Shown here: piece by piece, positions 22,878 to 31,433 of the stretch
How positions within the stretch are numbered: the stretch's first letter is position 1
Layout of the letters: every line of letters begins with the position of its first letter
NCBI GenBank assembly: GCA_030531185.1
Contig: JAUNOG010000019.1
Location: 1 to 39,817 of the forward strand
Origin: Ruminococcus sp.
Lineage (GTDB): Bacteria > Bacillota > Clostridia > Oscillospirales > Ruminococcaceae
Direction of reading: 5' to 3'
Length of the DNA stretch: 39,817 nucleotides
The notes under the pieces: generated by a model
Told to the model about the DNA's origin: nothing
Databases searched by the model: none
What the model saw: only the letters and a program-made list of their open reading frames with translations
Made by a program: the position numbers and the translations under genes

Positions 22878-25127
22878 ATGACAGATAATAAGTTAAGAAA
22901 TATTATCCGTGATGAATTCAGTAAAATTTATGCTGATGAAAACGTCAAAGCGCAAATTCTGAAAGGCTTGACGGGTGATACTATGAAAACAGAGAAAAGG
23001 GAAAGCATTATAACAACGGCAAATGCGGAAAATAATGAAAAAACTATTGCTAAGGAGACAACTACGAACGGCAAGGCGAGAGTTGCTCCAAGGGGACGTA
23101 TCGCGGCGGCAGCGGCTGCTGTTGTCCTCTGCTTGGGCGGCGGAGCGTATCTGCTTAAAAGCGGAGATCTGTCCGATATTGAAAATCCCTCTGCAAGCAG
23201 CGTCGCAGAGAACGATACGGAGAACAGCGTCACGGATAATGTGAAATCTGTGGAGTTTGACGGGTATTTTGACGAAAACGGCTATACGGTGTATGACAAA
23301 TTCGGTGATATATCCGAAATATGGAGACTGTCCAACGGAAAGTTTCTGGTAAAACAGGACGCTTCTTTCAGATTTAATGACAGAGTGTCCAACTATTATT
23401 ATATTATTTATAACGGGGAAACTAATTCTATTGAAAAGGTTATGGAGTCGTTGCTGTGCAACGTGTATGTATATGAGAACGGTTTTTCGCTGGAGGATAT
23501 GCTTATTAAATCGGAATTGGGAGTAAACAATACCTATGCGGAATTCTACGATTTTGATTTGACTTTGGTAAACAAGTTCAGCTTTAAAACAAAAGAAACG
23601 GGAGAGTTAATTGACGCTACGACCTGCGCTCCCGACGGTTCGGCGCTTTATGTAAAAACCTCGGGCGACGGTTTTGTTAGTTTTTACAAGTTTACAAACG
23701 ACGGAGACACAGAGCCTGTTTACACACAAAATGTTATTGAAAAAACGTCGGCCAACGACATAGATATGCTTTTTGCAAGCGACGACGGCAGCGCACTGTA
23801 TTTTATCGGTCCAAATTGGCGGGAAGACGAGACCGATGATATGGAAAATGTTTATAAGCTGTGCACCATAACTGAAGGAGGCTATTCAAAGCTTTATATG
23901 CCATATGAGGATATAAAGGTATTCGAGCGCAATAATATGCTTTATGTATTTTCATCATTGTCCGCCGAGTACAACGTATATCAAGCAGAGAGTAAACCCA
24001 AAACGGCGGATATGAAGGACAGCGACAATCCTATCGGCGGAGAATACTGCGAATATACTTTCGGTGACGAAATCTTCGGCAATACTCCGTCGCAGATAAA
24101 TATGTCTCAATCGGGAAAATACATTATAGCTATATCCTGGATCGCAGATGACGACGGATTAATCACAGACACATTGATAACGGTCTATGAGTCTGACGGA
24201 ATGAAAGAAATATACACCGATGCGATTTCGGGAAGTATAATCCCCACAGACGGGCAGTTTGTATTCGACGAGACTACGGGGGACATCTGCGCGCAATGGA
24301 CTAATATGGGAGACGATTTTAAAGGGCGAGGCGTTTATACTGCAAACGTATTCGGCAATGAATATTCTAATTTCGGAATAAAGCAAACTGTTGATGACAA
24401 TAGTTCTGTTCCGCAGGACGGACAGACTGTTACAACGACTGTAACAGCTGTTGAAAATTCCGAGGTTAACGAAACAGAAGATTTCAAGGCAGTTAAGGAT
24501 AACTACAACCCCGATTTTGATGCGGATGTAAGCTATATTACCGACGAGGAGCAAAAAGAGCAGATACTTGATTGGTATGATAAGTTCATTAATGCGGGTT
24601 ATGAACCTGTTGAGCTCAACCATATCAACGATTGGAGCAACGGAAATCCTGTAACACTGTATTTTACCGCGCGAAACGGAGATAAGGTTTCTATGAATAT
24701 TCCTGTCTATGACGGAGCTAATATTGAAATAAATGATGAATATTACTCTTTGCCCGACGTATCGATACTTGGTTTATTTGATAATTATATAGGAGAATTT
24801 AAAATAACCTGCACGGATTATAATTACAACTATGTAGGATATGTCAATTACTACGGCGCCAAGGAAGATTATTTGGAATGGTATAATGACTTTGTGAATG
24901 CAGGTTATGAACCTGTGGATATAAGCAATGCCCACGCAGCCGGCGGAGGAATATACCCAAAGCTCAGCTTTAAAGTAAATAACAGCGAGGTCGTGATATG
25001 CGACAGTCAATATCCCGATGATGCAAATATTTGCGTTAACGGAAAGTATTATTTAATTCCCGAAGAAAAACTGAACGTGCTGGATTTCTCAGATAAAATA
25101 AGAAATTATTATTCGGATTTATATTAA
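22878..25127 (+). CDS. Large transmembrane anti-sigma/sensor protein partnered with the ECF sigma factor
   Basis: 749 residues from the ATG at 22878 (AGGAGAGTGAGCGCA upstream), five bases after the sigma gene. A short cytoplasmic region (about 1-73) is followed by one transmembrane helix (RIAAAAAAVVLCLGGGAYLL, about 74-93) and a large outside part. The middle (about 130-520) has repeated beta-rich blocks with Asp/Gly-Ser-Ala-Leu-Tyr motifs (APDGSALYVKTSGDGFVSFY, SDDGSALYFIGPN), resembling a beta-propeller. Two related C-terminal repeats lie near residues 548-628 and 651-730, each with a WYxxFxNAGYEPV core and a final YYxxP. No zinc-finger anti-sigma motif is seen. I infer from position that it holds or signals to the sigma factor; the ligand is unknown. 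Confidence 0.75.
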   Translation: MTDNKLRNIIRDEFSKIYADENVKAQILKGLTGDTMKTEKRESIITTANAENNEKTIAKETTTNGKARVAPRGRIAAAAAAVVLCLGGGAYLLKSGDLSDIENPSASSVAENDTENSVTDNVKSVEFDGYFDENGYTVYDKFGDISEIWRLSNGKFLVKQDASFRFNDRVSNYYYIIYNGETNSIEKVMESLLCNVYVYENGFSLEDMLIKSELGVNNTYAEFYDFDLTLVNKFSFKTKETGELIDATTCAPDGSALYVKTSGDGFVSFYKFTNDGDTEPVYTQNVIEKTSANDIDMLFASDDGSALYFIGPNWREDETDDMENVYKLCTITEGGYSKLYMPYEDIKVFERNNMLYVFSSLSAEYNVYQAESKPKTADMKDSDNPIGGEYCEYTFGDEIFGNTPSQINMSQSGKYIIAISWIADDDGLITDTLITVYESDGMKEIYTDAISGSIIPTDGQFVFDETTGDICAQWTNMGDDFKGRGVYTANVFGNEYSNFGIKQTVDDNSSVPQDGQTVTTTVTAVENSEVNETEDFKAVKDNYNPDFDADVSYITDEEQKEQILDWYDKFINAGYEPVELNHINDWSNGNPVTLYFTARNGDKVSMNIPVYDGANIEINDEYYSLPDVSILGLFDNYIGEFKITCTDYNYNYVGYVNYYGAKEDYLEWYNDFVNAGYEPVDISNAHAAGGGIYPKLSFKVNNSEVVICDSQYPDDANICVNGKYYLIPEEKLNVLDFSDKIRNYYSDLY

Positions 25128-25140
25128 CAGGTATTAAAAT

Positions 25141-25174
25141 AAAAACAGGGACGCATTTAATCGTCCCTGTTTTT
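25141..25174. terminator. Bidirectional terminator between convergent genes
   Basis: AAAAACAGGGACG (25141-25153) pairs perfectly with CGTCCCTGTTTTT (25162-25174). A-rich and T-rich flanks serve both the plus-strand sensor gene and the minus-strand phosphorylase gene. Confidence 0.93.
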
Positions 25175-25195
25175 GTTATATTGTATGCAATGTGA

Positions 25196-27646
25196 TTATC
25201 CCATTACAACCTCGACCTCGTGAGCCGTACCCTTATCAAATACGGGAAGAACGTTGCCGTTGATCTTAACGCCGTCAACAGTAACGGACTTTATTCCCTT
25301 TGAAACGTGATCGGGGTTCTTCACTATGATGTTGTATGTGTTGTTACGGAATTTTCTTGTGAGCTTGAAGCCGTCCCACTCAGCAGGGATAGACGGGTCT
25401 ATCATAAGTCCGTCGTATGCGGGGATACAGCCCAGAATGAACTGCGATATCGCTACGAAGTTCCAAGCCGCCGTACCTGTAAGCCATGAGTTCTTAGCCT
25501 CGCCGTGTCTGCCTGCGTCCTTGCCTGCGATCATCTGAGCGTAAACGTAAGGCTCTGTTCTGTGGAGGTCCGAAATGTCCTCGAGATATGCGGGAGCGAT
25601 CTTTGAATAGTACTCAAATGCCTGATCTCCTCTGCCGATCGCCGCCTCTGCGCAGATTATCCATGCGTTGTTGTGGCAGAAGATACCTGCGTTCTCCTTA
25701 TATCCTGCGGGATATGTGGAGATCTCGCCGTATTCCTTATAATACTTTGTGAATGCGGGATTGTTCAGTACAAGACCGTACTTGGAGTCAAGGTACTTCT
25801 TAACGCTGTTCAACGTAAGGATATCCTTGCCCGACTCCTTGCCGAGACCGCCCATTACAGCAAATCCCTGAGGTTCAATAAATATCTTGCCCTCCTCGCA
25901 CTCGTGAGAGCCTACCTTGTTGCCGAAATCGTCGTAAGCTCTGAGGAACCATTCGCCGTCCCAGCCGTATTCCATTGTGTTTTTGTTCATTGTCTTGATA
26001 GCCTCGTCAGCCTTTGCCGCCTCGTCGTCAAGTCCCTTGTATTTGCACAGAGCAACGTATTCGGGTCCGATGTAAGCCATCATAGCCGCAACCATTACGG
26101 ACTCCGCCACACGGCTGAACTTTTCTTCGCCGTACTTAGGCGAAGTATATGTCTGGAAGCTTTCGCCCGGAGTGTCGGAGTGACAGCTCAGATTGAGACA
26201 GTCGTTCCAGTCGGCTCTCATAGCAAGAGGCAGACCGTGAGGACCTACGAACTTGGCAACGTGCCAGAATGACTGCTTTAAGTGGTGCATCATTGTCTGA
26301 GCCTTGCTTTCGTCGTTGTCGTAAGGAACCATTTCGTCGAGAATTGAGTAGTCGCCTGTTTCCTTTATGTACTGCGCGGTTGAAAGTATCATCCACAGCG
26401 GGTCGTCGGAGAAGTCTCCGCCGATCTCGTCGTTGCCTTTTTTTGTAAGAGGCTGATACTGGTGATAACAGCCGCCGTCCTCAAGCTGAGTAGCCGCAAG
26501 GTCGAGAATTCTCTCTCTTGCTCTTTCGGGTATCTGGTGTACAAAGCCCAGCAGATCCTGATTGGAGTCTCTGAAGCCCATACCTCTGCCGATACCGCTC
26601 TCGAAATAAGACGCAGAACGGGACATATTGAATGTTACCATACACTGATACTGGTTCCAGATATTTACCATTCTGTTGAGCTTGTCGTCGGCCGTTTCAA
26701 CGTGGTACTGCGAAAGCAGAGCGTTCCATGTTTCTTTCAGCTCGGCAAGAGCCTTGTCCGCCTTTTCGGCAGTATTCATAGCCTCGATCATTTCGTAAGC
26801 CTTGGACTTGTTCATAGAACCGTCGGCGTTCCACTTGTCTGCGCCGTTTTCAACATAACCGAGAACGAATACAAGGGTCTTTTCCTCGCCTGCGTCAAGA
26901 GTAATGTCAAGGCAGTGGGAAGCGATAGGAGACCAGCCGTCCGCTACGGAGTTGCTTGGCTGTCCCGCAACGACTGTCTGAGGATTTTCAAAGCCGTTGT
27001 AAAGTCCCATAAAGCTTTCTCTGTCGGTGTCAAAGCCGCAGATATCAGCGTTTACGGTATAGAATGCGAAGTGGTCGCGTCTCTCCTTGTACTCTGTCTT
27101 ATGATAGAGGGTAGAGCCTTCGATCTCGACCTCGCCTGTGTTGAAGTTTCTCTGGAAGTTTGTGGAGTCGTCCTGAGCGTTCCAAAGACACCATTCGATG
27201 AAGGAAAACAGCTTGAAGTTCTTCTTTTCGGAGGACGTGTTCTTGAGAACGACCTTCTGAACCTCTCCGTTGTAGTTCTGAGGAACGAAGAATGTCACCT
27301 CAGCCTCAACGCCGTTTCTCTCGCCCTTGATAACGGTATAGCCCATACCGTGGCGGCAGGAATAGCTGTCAAGGTCTTTCTTTACAGGACTCCAGCCCGG
27401 GGACCAGATGTCGCCGTTATCGTTGATGTAGAAGTATCTTCCGCCCATATCAACGGGGACGTTGTTGTAGCGGTAACGGGTAATTCTTCTCAGTCTTGCG
27501 TCCTTGTAGAAGTGGTAGCCTCCCGCAGTGTTGGAGATAAGGGAGAAGAACTCCTGAGTGCCCAGATAGTTTATCCATGGGTAAGGGGTTCTGGGGTTTG
27601 TGATGACGTATTCCTTGTTTACGTCGTCGAAAAATCCGAATTTCAT
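25196..27646 (-). CDS. cbpA: Cellobiose phosphorylase (GH94)
   Basis: 816 residues. It splits cellobiose with inorganic phosphate into alpha-glucose 1-phosphate and glucose in the cytoplasm, saving ATP. The opening [15 protein letters not shown] is that of ruminococcal and clostridial cellobiose phosphorylases. [16 protein letters not shown] carries the substrate-binding arginine-aspartate pair, and the general acid is the first aspartate in [31 protein letters not shown] forms the phosphate-side loop. Length and order (N-terminal beta-sandwich, helical linker, (alpha/alpha)6 barrel, C-terminal beta domain) fit the family. I prefer the ATG at 27646, 9 bases after AAAGGTGG; an in-frame GTG at 27658 overlaps that site. 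A cellodextrin phosphorylase is less likely because of this N terminus and length. Confidence 0.95.
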   Translation of the reverse strand: MKFGFFDDVNKEYVITNPRTPYPWINYLGTQEFFSLISNTAGGYHFYKDARLRRITRYRYNNVPVDMGGRYFYINDNGDIWSPGWSPVKKDLDSYSCRHGMGYTVIKGERNGVEAEVTFFVPQNYNGEVQKVVLKNTSSEKKNFKLFSFIEWCLWNAQDDSTNFQRNFNTGEVEIEGSTLYHKTEYKERRDHFAFYTVNADICGFDTDRESFMGLYNGFENPQTVVAGQPSNSVADGWSPIASHCLDITLDAGEEKTLVFVLGYVENGADKWNADGSMNKSKAYEMIEAMNTAEKADKALAELKETWNALLSQYHVETADDKLNRMVNIWNQYQCMVTFNMSRSASYFESGIGRGMGFRDSNQDLLGFVHQIPERARERILDLAATQLEDGGCYHQYQPLTKKGNDEIGGDFSDDPLWMILSTAQYIKETGDYSILDEMVPYDNDESKAQTMMHHLKQSFWHVAKFVGPHGLPLAMRADWNDCLNLSCHSDTPGESFQTYTSPKYGEEKFSRVAESVMVAAMMAYIGPEYVALCKYKGLDDEAAKADEAIKTMNKNTMEYGWDGEWFLRAYDDFGNKVGSHECEEGKIFIEPQGFAVMGGLGKESGKDILTLNSVKKYLDSKYGLVLNNPAFTKYYKEYGEISTYPAGYKENAGIFCHNNAWIICAEAAIGRGDQAFEYYSKIAPAYLEDISDLHRTEPYVYAQMIAGKDAGRHGEAKNSWLTGTAAWNFVAISQFILGCIPAYDGLMIDPSIPAEWDGFKLTRKFRNNTYNIIVKNPDHVSKGIKSVTVDGVKINGNVLPVFDKGTAHEVEVVMG

Positions 27647-27822
27647 CAAATTTTCCACCTTTCCTGTGATTTTGGTTTATATAAAATTAATTGCTTAATT
27701 AATTTCCGTTAATTATGAGTTTGCTCTTGGGGGTACTGTCCGGTGTATTCGCCGTCCTGAATTGTGACCGTATAGCCCTGTCAACTTCAAACTACGCATA
27801 GTTCTCTTTAACTATTTCTTTT

Positions 27823-27850
27823 AGTATACCTCGGGAATTTTGGATTTGAA
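27823..27850 (-). promoter_or_regulatory. Possible promoter of cbpA
   Basis: On the minus strand TTCAAA (27850-27845) and TATACT (27828-27823) have a 16-bp spacer. It would give a leader of about 170 nt containing an AACTA/TAGTT hairpin. The -35 is weak. Confidence 0.5.
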
Positions 27851-27878
27851 GCAACAACATAAATATTAAAAGAATGCA

Positions 27879-28538
27879 TTATATTTCGCAGTCCTCGTAA
27901 ATGACCGAATTGAAGTAATACTTAACGCTTACGGGCGTGCAGTACAGCTCTGCGTCCTTATAGCCGCCGTATGTGGAGTCCACCACTAAACGGTAAACCT
28001 CGTTTTCGGTATGGACGTCCGATACCGTACCCTGTTTAAGTTCATTGTATTTCTTTTCGGGAATTAACAGAAGTATGCATTCTCCCTTGTCCTCAAAGCC
28101 CAGATAAAAATTACTGCCGTCTGTCCGGCAGAGGACGTATTCCTCTGCGGTAATATCCCTCACGTTGTTCAGATCGTCGGTTATGTTATGTATTGCAAGG
28201 AATTTTCCGATACCCGTGAAGGCGATTATAAAAGCGGTGAAGATCGTCATCATAAACTGGTAGATAGAACCTTTAACGCCCTTCCACGTTTTAAAGACCG
28301 CAACCACAAAGGCTATGAATATCGCCAGTATAATTACCATTGCGGTGACGTTTGAGTGAAGATACTGCTCCACGGTCTTTCGCCCGCCCAGCAGATCGGA
28401 ATGCTTTTTCGAGTAGCTTGTCACTGCCATAGCCGCCATACAAACTAAAGCGAATAATGCGAAAAACGCAGTCCATTTGCTGCTTTCCCGACGTTTTTCT
28501 CTCAGTTCCTTAAAGACGGGATCGTCAAAAAGTCCCAT
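27879..28538 (-). CDS. Uncharacterised three-helix membrane protein
   Basis: 219 residues, ATG at 28538 preceded on the minus strand by GAGAGGGGTAATCTGA. An N-terminal charged segment (FKELREKRRESSK) precedes three hydrophobic helices near residues 22-41, 64-85 and 92-112. The C-terminal 100 residues are soluble and beta-rich (EEYVLCRTDGSNFYLGFEDKGECILLLIPEKKYNEL...). I do not recognise a family. It is read 30 bases after the aldose epimerase gene in the same direction and may be co-transcribed with it. Start and coding status look solid. Confidence 0.75.
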   Translation of the reverse strand: MGLFDDPVFKELREKRRESSKWTAFFALFALVCMAAMAVTSYSKKHSDLLGGRKTVEQYLHSNVTAMVIILAIFIAFVVAVFKTWKGVKGSIYQFMMTIFTAFIIAFTGIGKFLAIHNITDDLNNVRDITAEEYVLCRTDGSNFYLGFEDKGECILLLIPEKKYNELKQGTVSDVHTENEVYRLVVDSTYGGYKDAELYCTPVSVKYYFNSVIYEDCEI

Positions 28539-28568
28539 TCAGATTACCCCTCTCTGAAAATTCAGCCG

Positions 28569-29582
28569 TTATTCCGTAAAAAATCTCTGCCAACACTTAA
28601 AGGTCTGTCCCTTTTTAAGCTCGGTATAGCCCGATACTTCGCGGGGCAGACTGAGATTAGGCGCATTGATAAGCGCGGTCATAGGCTCGGGACAGAAATA
28701 TCCCTTTCCGCCCTCGTCGTTCCACATATTCCAGAACCTGAATTCCTTTGAGACTTCGTTGCAGATAACGTGTCCGTTTGCCGTGTCTGCGATAACGGAG
28801 CCGTAAAAAGGCTTGCCTTTATATGTATTCATTTCCGCCTTGTACATATCGTTTTCGATTATCTGGCCCGTGGGGACTTTAGTGCCGTTTTTGTACTCCA
28901 TATCCCAGTCGGTGAGAGGATAGAATTTTTCATCGGAAATAAATCTGTCGGTAAGTCCGCACTTTTCGCCGATAGGTACGCACATTCTCATTGTGCTTTC
29001 CTGTCCGCCGTCGCACATAGGAGCGTTAAGGCAGGTATGCGTGCAGATCGAAACAGGCAGCGCCTTATCGCTGTTGTCGGTGAGATATATCTCCTGAAGA
29101 AGTCCCTTGCCGGACAGCGTGAATGTATATGAAATTTTAAAGTCCACAGGGAAATACCTGTACATTTCGTCTTTTTCGTTAAAGGTATAGCTTGTGACAA
29201 GCACGCATTTGCCGCCGTCCTCTGAATAGCATTCAACATCGTGCTCTCTAAGGTGTACCCAGCCGTGGAGATGATTGTCAAATTTGGTTTCGTTCACAGG
29301 AAGATGATATTCTCCGTCGGAGGTTTTTACAAGTCCCCTGTCGAAACGGTTGGGAAGATAAAGCGTAGGCAGACCCCACACCTCGCGCTGAGCGTTGATA
29401 GTTTCGGCGGATACATCTTTTCTGTATCTGAAAACCTCGATGCCGTTCTCGTCGTCGTGAAGTCTAAGCACAGCCGCGCCCATTGTCGGAGCAATTATCG
29501 CCGTATACTTGCCCGACTGCATTTTCACGCAGTTCGCGCCTTTGAAATTGAAATTAAGACTGATTTTGTTGATATTGTTCAC
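28569..29582 (-). CDS. Aldose 1-epimerase (mutarotase) family protein
   Basis: 337 residues. The enzyme family interconverts alpha and beta anomers of sugars. Conserved positions are present: DNHLHGWVH for the first histidine region, ICTHTCLNAP for the catalytic histidine, and YFCPEPMTALINAPN for the catalytic glutamate. It uses a GTG start at 29582 with AAGGAG eight bases upstream. Nearness to cellobiose phosphorylase on the same strand suggests it supplies the anomer needed downstream, but glucose versus another sugar cannot be told. The substrate-binding arginine of galactose mutarotase (HGxxR) is replaced here, so this is a divergent member. Confidence 0.85.
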   Translation of the reverse strand: MNNINKISLNFNFKGANCVKMQSGKYTAIIAPTMGAAVLRLHDDENGIEVFRYRKDVSAETINAQREVWGLPTLYLPNRFDRGLVKTSDGEYHLPVNETKFDNHLHGWVHLREHDVECYSEDGGKCVLVTSYTFNEKDEMYRYFPVDFKISYTFTLSGKGLLQEIYLTDNSDKALPVSICTHTCLNAPMCDGGQESTMRMCVPIGEKCGLTDRFISDEKFYPLTDWDMEYKNGTKVPTGQIIENDMYKAEMNTYKGKPFYGSVIADTANGHVICNEVSKEFRFWNMWNDEGGKGYFCPEPMTALINAPNLSLPREVSGYTELKKGQTFKCWQRFFTE

Positions 29583-29653
29583 TTCTAAAACTCCTTAAAT
29601 AAAAATTTATAGGTAAAATTGTAATGATTTACTTAAACGATTATATTCAATTT

Positions 29654-29682
29654 ATTATAACATAATTAATAAAATTTGTCTA
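29654..29682 (-). promoter_or_regulatory. Promoter of the aldose epimerase gene
   Basis: Minus-strand TAGACA (29682-29677) and TATAAT (29659-29654), 17-bp spacer. It gives a leader of about 65 nt. Confidence 0.82.
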
Positions 29683-29812
29683 GTGTTTTCAACTGATTTT
29701 TACACATTTTAATAAAGATTTTTTTGTTTTGAGAGAAAACCTGAAAAAATTTTTACAGTCGGAGAAAATTTTCGTATATTTTTCGCAAAGCGGACAATAA
29801 TATTTACAGCAA

Positions 29813-29836
29813 GGACATCACGGCAGCGTGATGTCC
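29813..29836 (+). repeat. Perfect hairpin just upstream of the DUF378 gene
   Basis: GGACATCACG (29813-29822) pairs with CGTGATGTCC (29827-29836), loop GCAG. There is no T run beyond it, and the DUF378 ribosome binding site follows within 10 bases. The rest of 29583-29857 is AT-rich and holds only the minus-strand promoter. Confidence 0.75.
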
Positions 29837-29857
29837 CCACAGAAAGGAATGATAAAT

Positions 29858-30061
29858 ATGCTGGACAGAATAGCGCTTGCGCTGCTTATCATAGGCGGCA
29901 TCAACTGGGGACTTATCGGTATTTTCAGCTTTGACCTTGTTGCGTTTATCTTCGGAGGACAGGCTGCGGTAATGTCAAGAATTATTTATACTCTTGTGGC
30001 GGTGTCCGCGATCTGGTGCATTTCTTTGTTTTTCAAGGAAAGAGAACTGCTGCCCGATTAG
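29858..30061 (+). CDS. DUF378 family membrane protein (YuzA-like)
   Basis: 67 residues from the ATG at 29858 (GAAAGGAATGATAAAT upstream). Two hydrophobic helices; the first contains LALLIIGGINWGLIGIF, followed by FDLVAFIFG, the diagnostic DUF378 signature. Function unknown, small integral membrane protein. The TAG stop is the start of a heptamer repeat array. Confidence 0.9.
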   Translation: MLDRIALALLIIGGINWGLIGIFSFDLVAFIFGGQAAVMSRIIYTLVAVSAIWCISLFFKERELLPD

Positions 30062-30150
30062 AGGTAAGAGGTTAGAAGTTAGTGGTTAGAACTATTGCGC
30101 GGCTGTTGAGCCGTTTCTAATCTCTGACAGCTAACTTCCGACGTCTGATT
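30058..30150 (+). repeat. Heptamer-repeat palindrome at the DUF378 stop codon
   Basis: Left arm units TTAGAGG, TAAGAGG, TTAGAAG, TTAGTGG, TTAGAAC (30058-30092); GC core CGGCT-GTTG-AGCCG; right arm units TTTCTAA, TCTCTGA, CAGCTAA, CTTCCGA, CGTCTGA (30114-30148). Arms are partly complementary (GAAGTTAG with CTAACTTC). Strict 7-nt period over both arms. Confidence 0.8.
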
Positions 30151-30358
30151 GTCGGAGTTTTGGAAAGGAAGTCTGTTTCGGACTGATTAAAGGCACGGGT
30201 TTGCGAAATAAGGTTCGGGAGAGATTATTCTGCTTTTGATATTTTGATAACTTCAGAATTCAGCAAGGGCAAATTAATCACAGACTTCCTTTCCAAAGCT
30301 CCGACAGGTCTGCCGCCTGAACTGAGGACAGGGACGGATAGACCGATACATAGCAGGC
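30151..30358 (+). ncRNA. Candidate structured non-coding RNA
   Basis: Bases 30151-30175 pair without interruption (one G-U) with 30281-30305. The helix continues: TGATTAA (30184-30190) with TTAATCA (30274-30280), and TTTGC (30200-30204) with GCAAA (30269-30273). The 3' strand is contiguous, giving 37 bp with two 5'-side bulges of eight and nine bases. Inside is an ATTCTG/CAGAAT hairpin (30227-30259). Downstream lies a GGTCT...AGACC hairpin, and GGTTCGGG (30212-30219) could pair with CCTGAACT (30316-30323) as a pseudoknot. Orientation, promoter and ends are uncertain. The size and layout are compatible with the raiA-motif RNA class of Firmicutes, but I cannot confirm this. Confidence 0.55.
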
Positions 30359-30532
30359 TAAAGTATTAAAATTTGAACTAAAAACGTTGTTTTATGTGTT
30401 AATTTCAATAACAAATTTAGGCTGATTTTAGTTATAGCAATAAATGTGTGTGCGAAGTGGTGATTTTGTGCATTCGTTTTTGTGCAGACTGCCGAAATTG
30501 TTCGGAAAATGAATTTTACTTGCAACTTTTTC

Positions 30533-30561
30533 TTGACTTATGTGCAAAAAAAGGGTATAAT
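30533..30561 (+). promoter_or_regulatory. Promoter of a small RNA
   Basis: TTGACT (30533-30538) and TATAAT (30556-30561) with a 17-bp spacer; near-consensus and not followed by a convincing gene before a terminator. Confidence 0.85.
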
Positions 30562-30567
30562 TTAATT

Positions 30568-30692
30568 GATGTTAAGGATATTGAACAATATTTGTTTGAT
30601 TTAACATCCGTTTTGTTGTCTCCTTTCTTTTGTTCTACACATAGTTTTTTTATTTTATTTTCTGCCGGGCACCGTTGCTCGGCTCTTTTTTT
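30568..30692 (+). ncRNA. Candidate sRNA of about 125 nt
   Basis: The predicted transcript begins with a hairpin, GATGTTAA (30568-30575) with TTAACATC (30601-30608) and an inner ATATT/AATAT. A pyrimidine-rich single-stranded region follows, then a terminator. No ribosome binding site plus start codon pair looks usable; the 87-codon frame over this region spans the promoter and is rich in Phe and Cys from T-rich DNA, so I treat it as chance. Confidence 0.65.
30664..30692 (+). terminator. Terminator of the candidate sRNA
   Basis: GCCGGGCA (30664-30671) pairs with TGCTCGGC (30676-30683), loop CCGT, followed by TCTTTTTTT. Confidence 0.88.
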
Positions 30693-30758
30693 GCTCTTTT
30701 GCTCCATATAAAATGACGGGGTTTACAAAATCTGAACATTTGCGTCGCTGGCTCCGAT

Positions 30759-30788
30759 TTGAAAAAAGCCGAAAGCTCTTGGTATAAT
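30759..30788 (+). promoter_or_regulatory. Promoter of the second ECF sigma operon
   Basis: TTGAAA (30759-30764) and TATAAT (30783-30788) with an 18-bp spacer. Confidence 0.72.
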
Positions 30789-30875
30789 GAAAGAAAAAAT
30801 TATTCTTTAGGCTGTAACCTTTCCTGAAAAGCTGTGTATATACTAGTGAAAGCCGACAGACGGGAGGTTTTAGGC

Positions 30876-31433
30876 TTGACTGAAAAACGTTTGATTTCAA
30901 AGCTTAAAAACAAGGATAAAAAGGCGCTGGATATTCTCATAAAGGAATATTCCCCTTACGTGTACACGATCGTGAGAAATATCATCGGACAGGCTATGTC
31001 AAAAGAGGATATGGAGGAGGTCGCCGCAGACTGCTTTATAAGGCTGTGGCAGATATCCGAAAAGCTGGACGAAAACCGTCCGATAAGTCCTTATCTTGCC
31101 GCCTGCGCCCGTAACTGCGCCAAGAACAAGCTCAGGGAGCTGCACACCGACTACTGTGCCGACGAACTGTTTGAGGATATAGTTTCCTCGGACAGCATTC
31201 AGGACAGCTACGAGGTCTCCCAGCAGCTTAATCTCATCACCGAATGTCTGGGCGGTCTTTCGGATACCGAACAGGAAATATTCGTAAGATTTTACTATTA
31301 CGGAGAAAAGCTCAGGGAAATAAGCGAAATGCTTGAAATTTCCGAAAGCGCCTGCAAGACCAAGCTTTGCAGGACGAGAGAAAAGCTTAGAAAATATCTG
31401 GCGGAAAGGGGTTACACTAATGAAAGATCTTAA
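30876..31433 (+). CDS. ECF-type RNA polymerase sigma factor
   Basis: About 185 residues from the TTG at 30876, chosen because GGGAGG sits 8 bases upstream; a GTG at 30834 would add 14 residues without a site. Region 2: KALDILIKEYSPYVYTIVRN, EDMEEVAADCFIRLWQISEKL; region 4: LSDTEQEIFVRFYYYGEKLREISEMLEISESACKTKLCRTREKL. No further domains. The next gene overlaps its 3' end and encodes a membrane protein, the usual sigma/anti-sigma layout. Confidence 0.92.
   Translation: MTEKRLISKLKNKDKKALDILIKEYSPYVYTIVRNIIGQAMSKEDMEEVAADCFIRLWQISEKLDENRPISPYLAACARNCAKNKLRELHTDYCADELFEDIVSSDSIQDSYEVSQQLNLITECLGGLSDTEQEIFVRFYYYGEKLREISEMLEISESACKTKLCRTREKLRKYLAERGYTNERS

Noticed and set aside
26462-27712. 416-codon plus-strand frame opposite the GH94 gene
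   Set aside because: It is fully antisense to a clear cellobiose phosphorylase, has no family features, and is the expected mirror of its codon bias.
30151-30305. Classic MITE or insertion sequence with 25-bp terminal inverted repeats
   Set aside because: No target-site duplication can be seen and the pairing continues inward in register with bulges, which suits an RNA better; not fully excluded.
30151-30358. tmRNA, RNase P RNA, SRP RNA or T-box leader
   Set aside because: None of the conserved signatures (tag peptide and CCA end, ACAGAA core, GGAAGG tetraloop domain, GGTGG-ACCGCG) is present.
30448-30711. 87-codon open frame over the sRNA region
   Set aside because: It spans a consensus promoter and a terminator, has no ribosome binding site, and its Phe/Cys/Leu-rich product reflects T-rich DNA.
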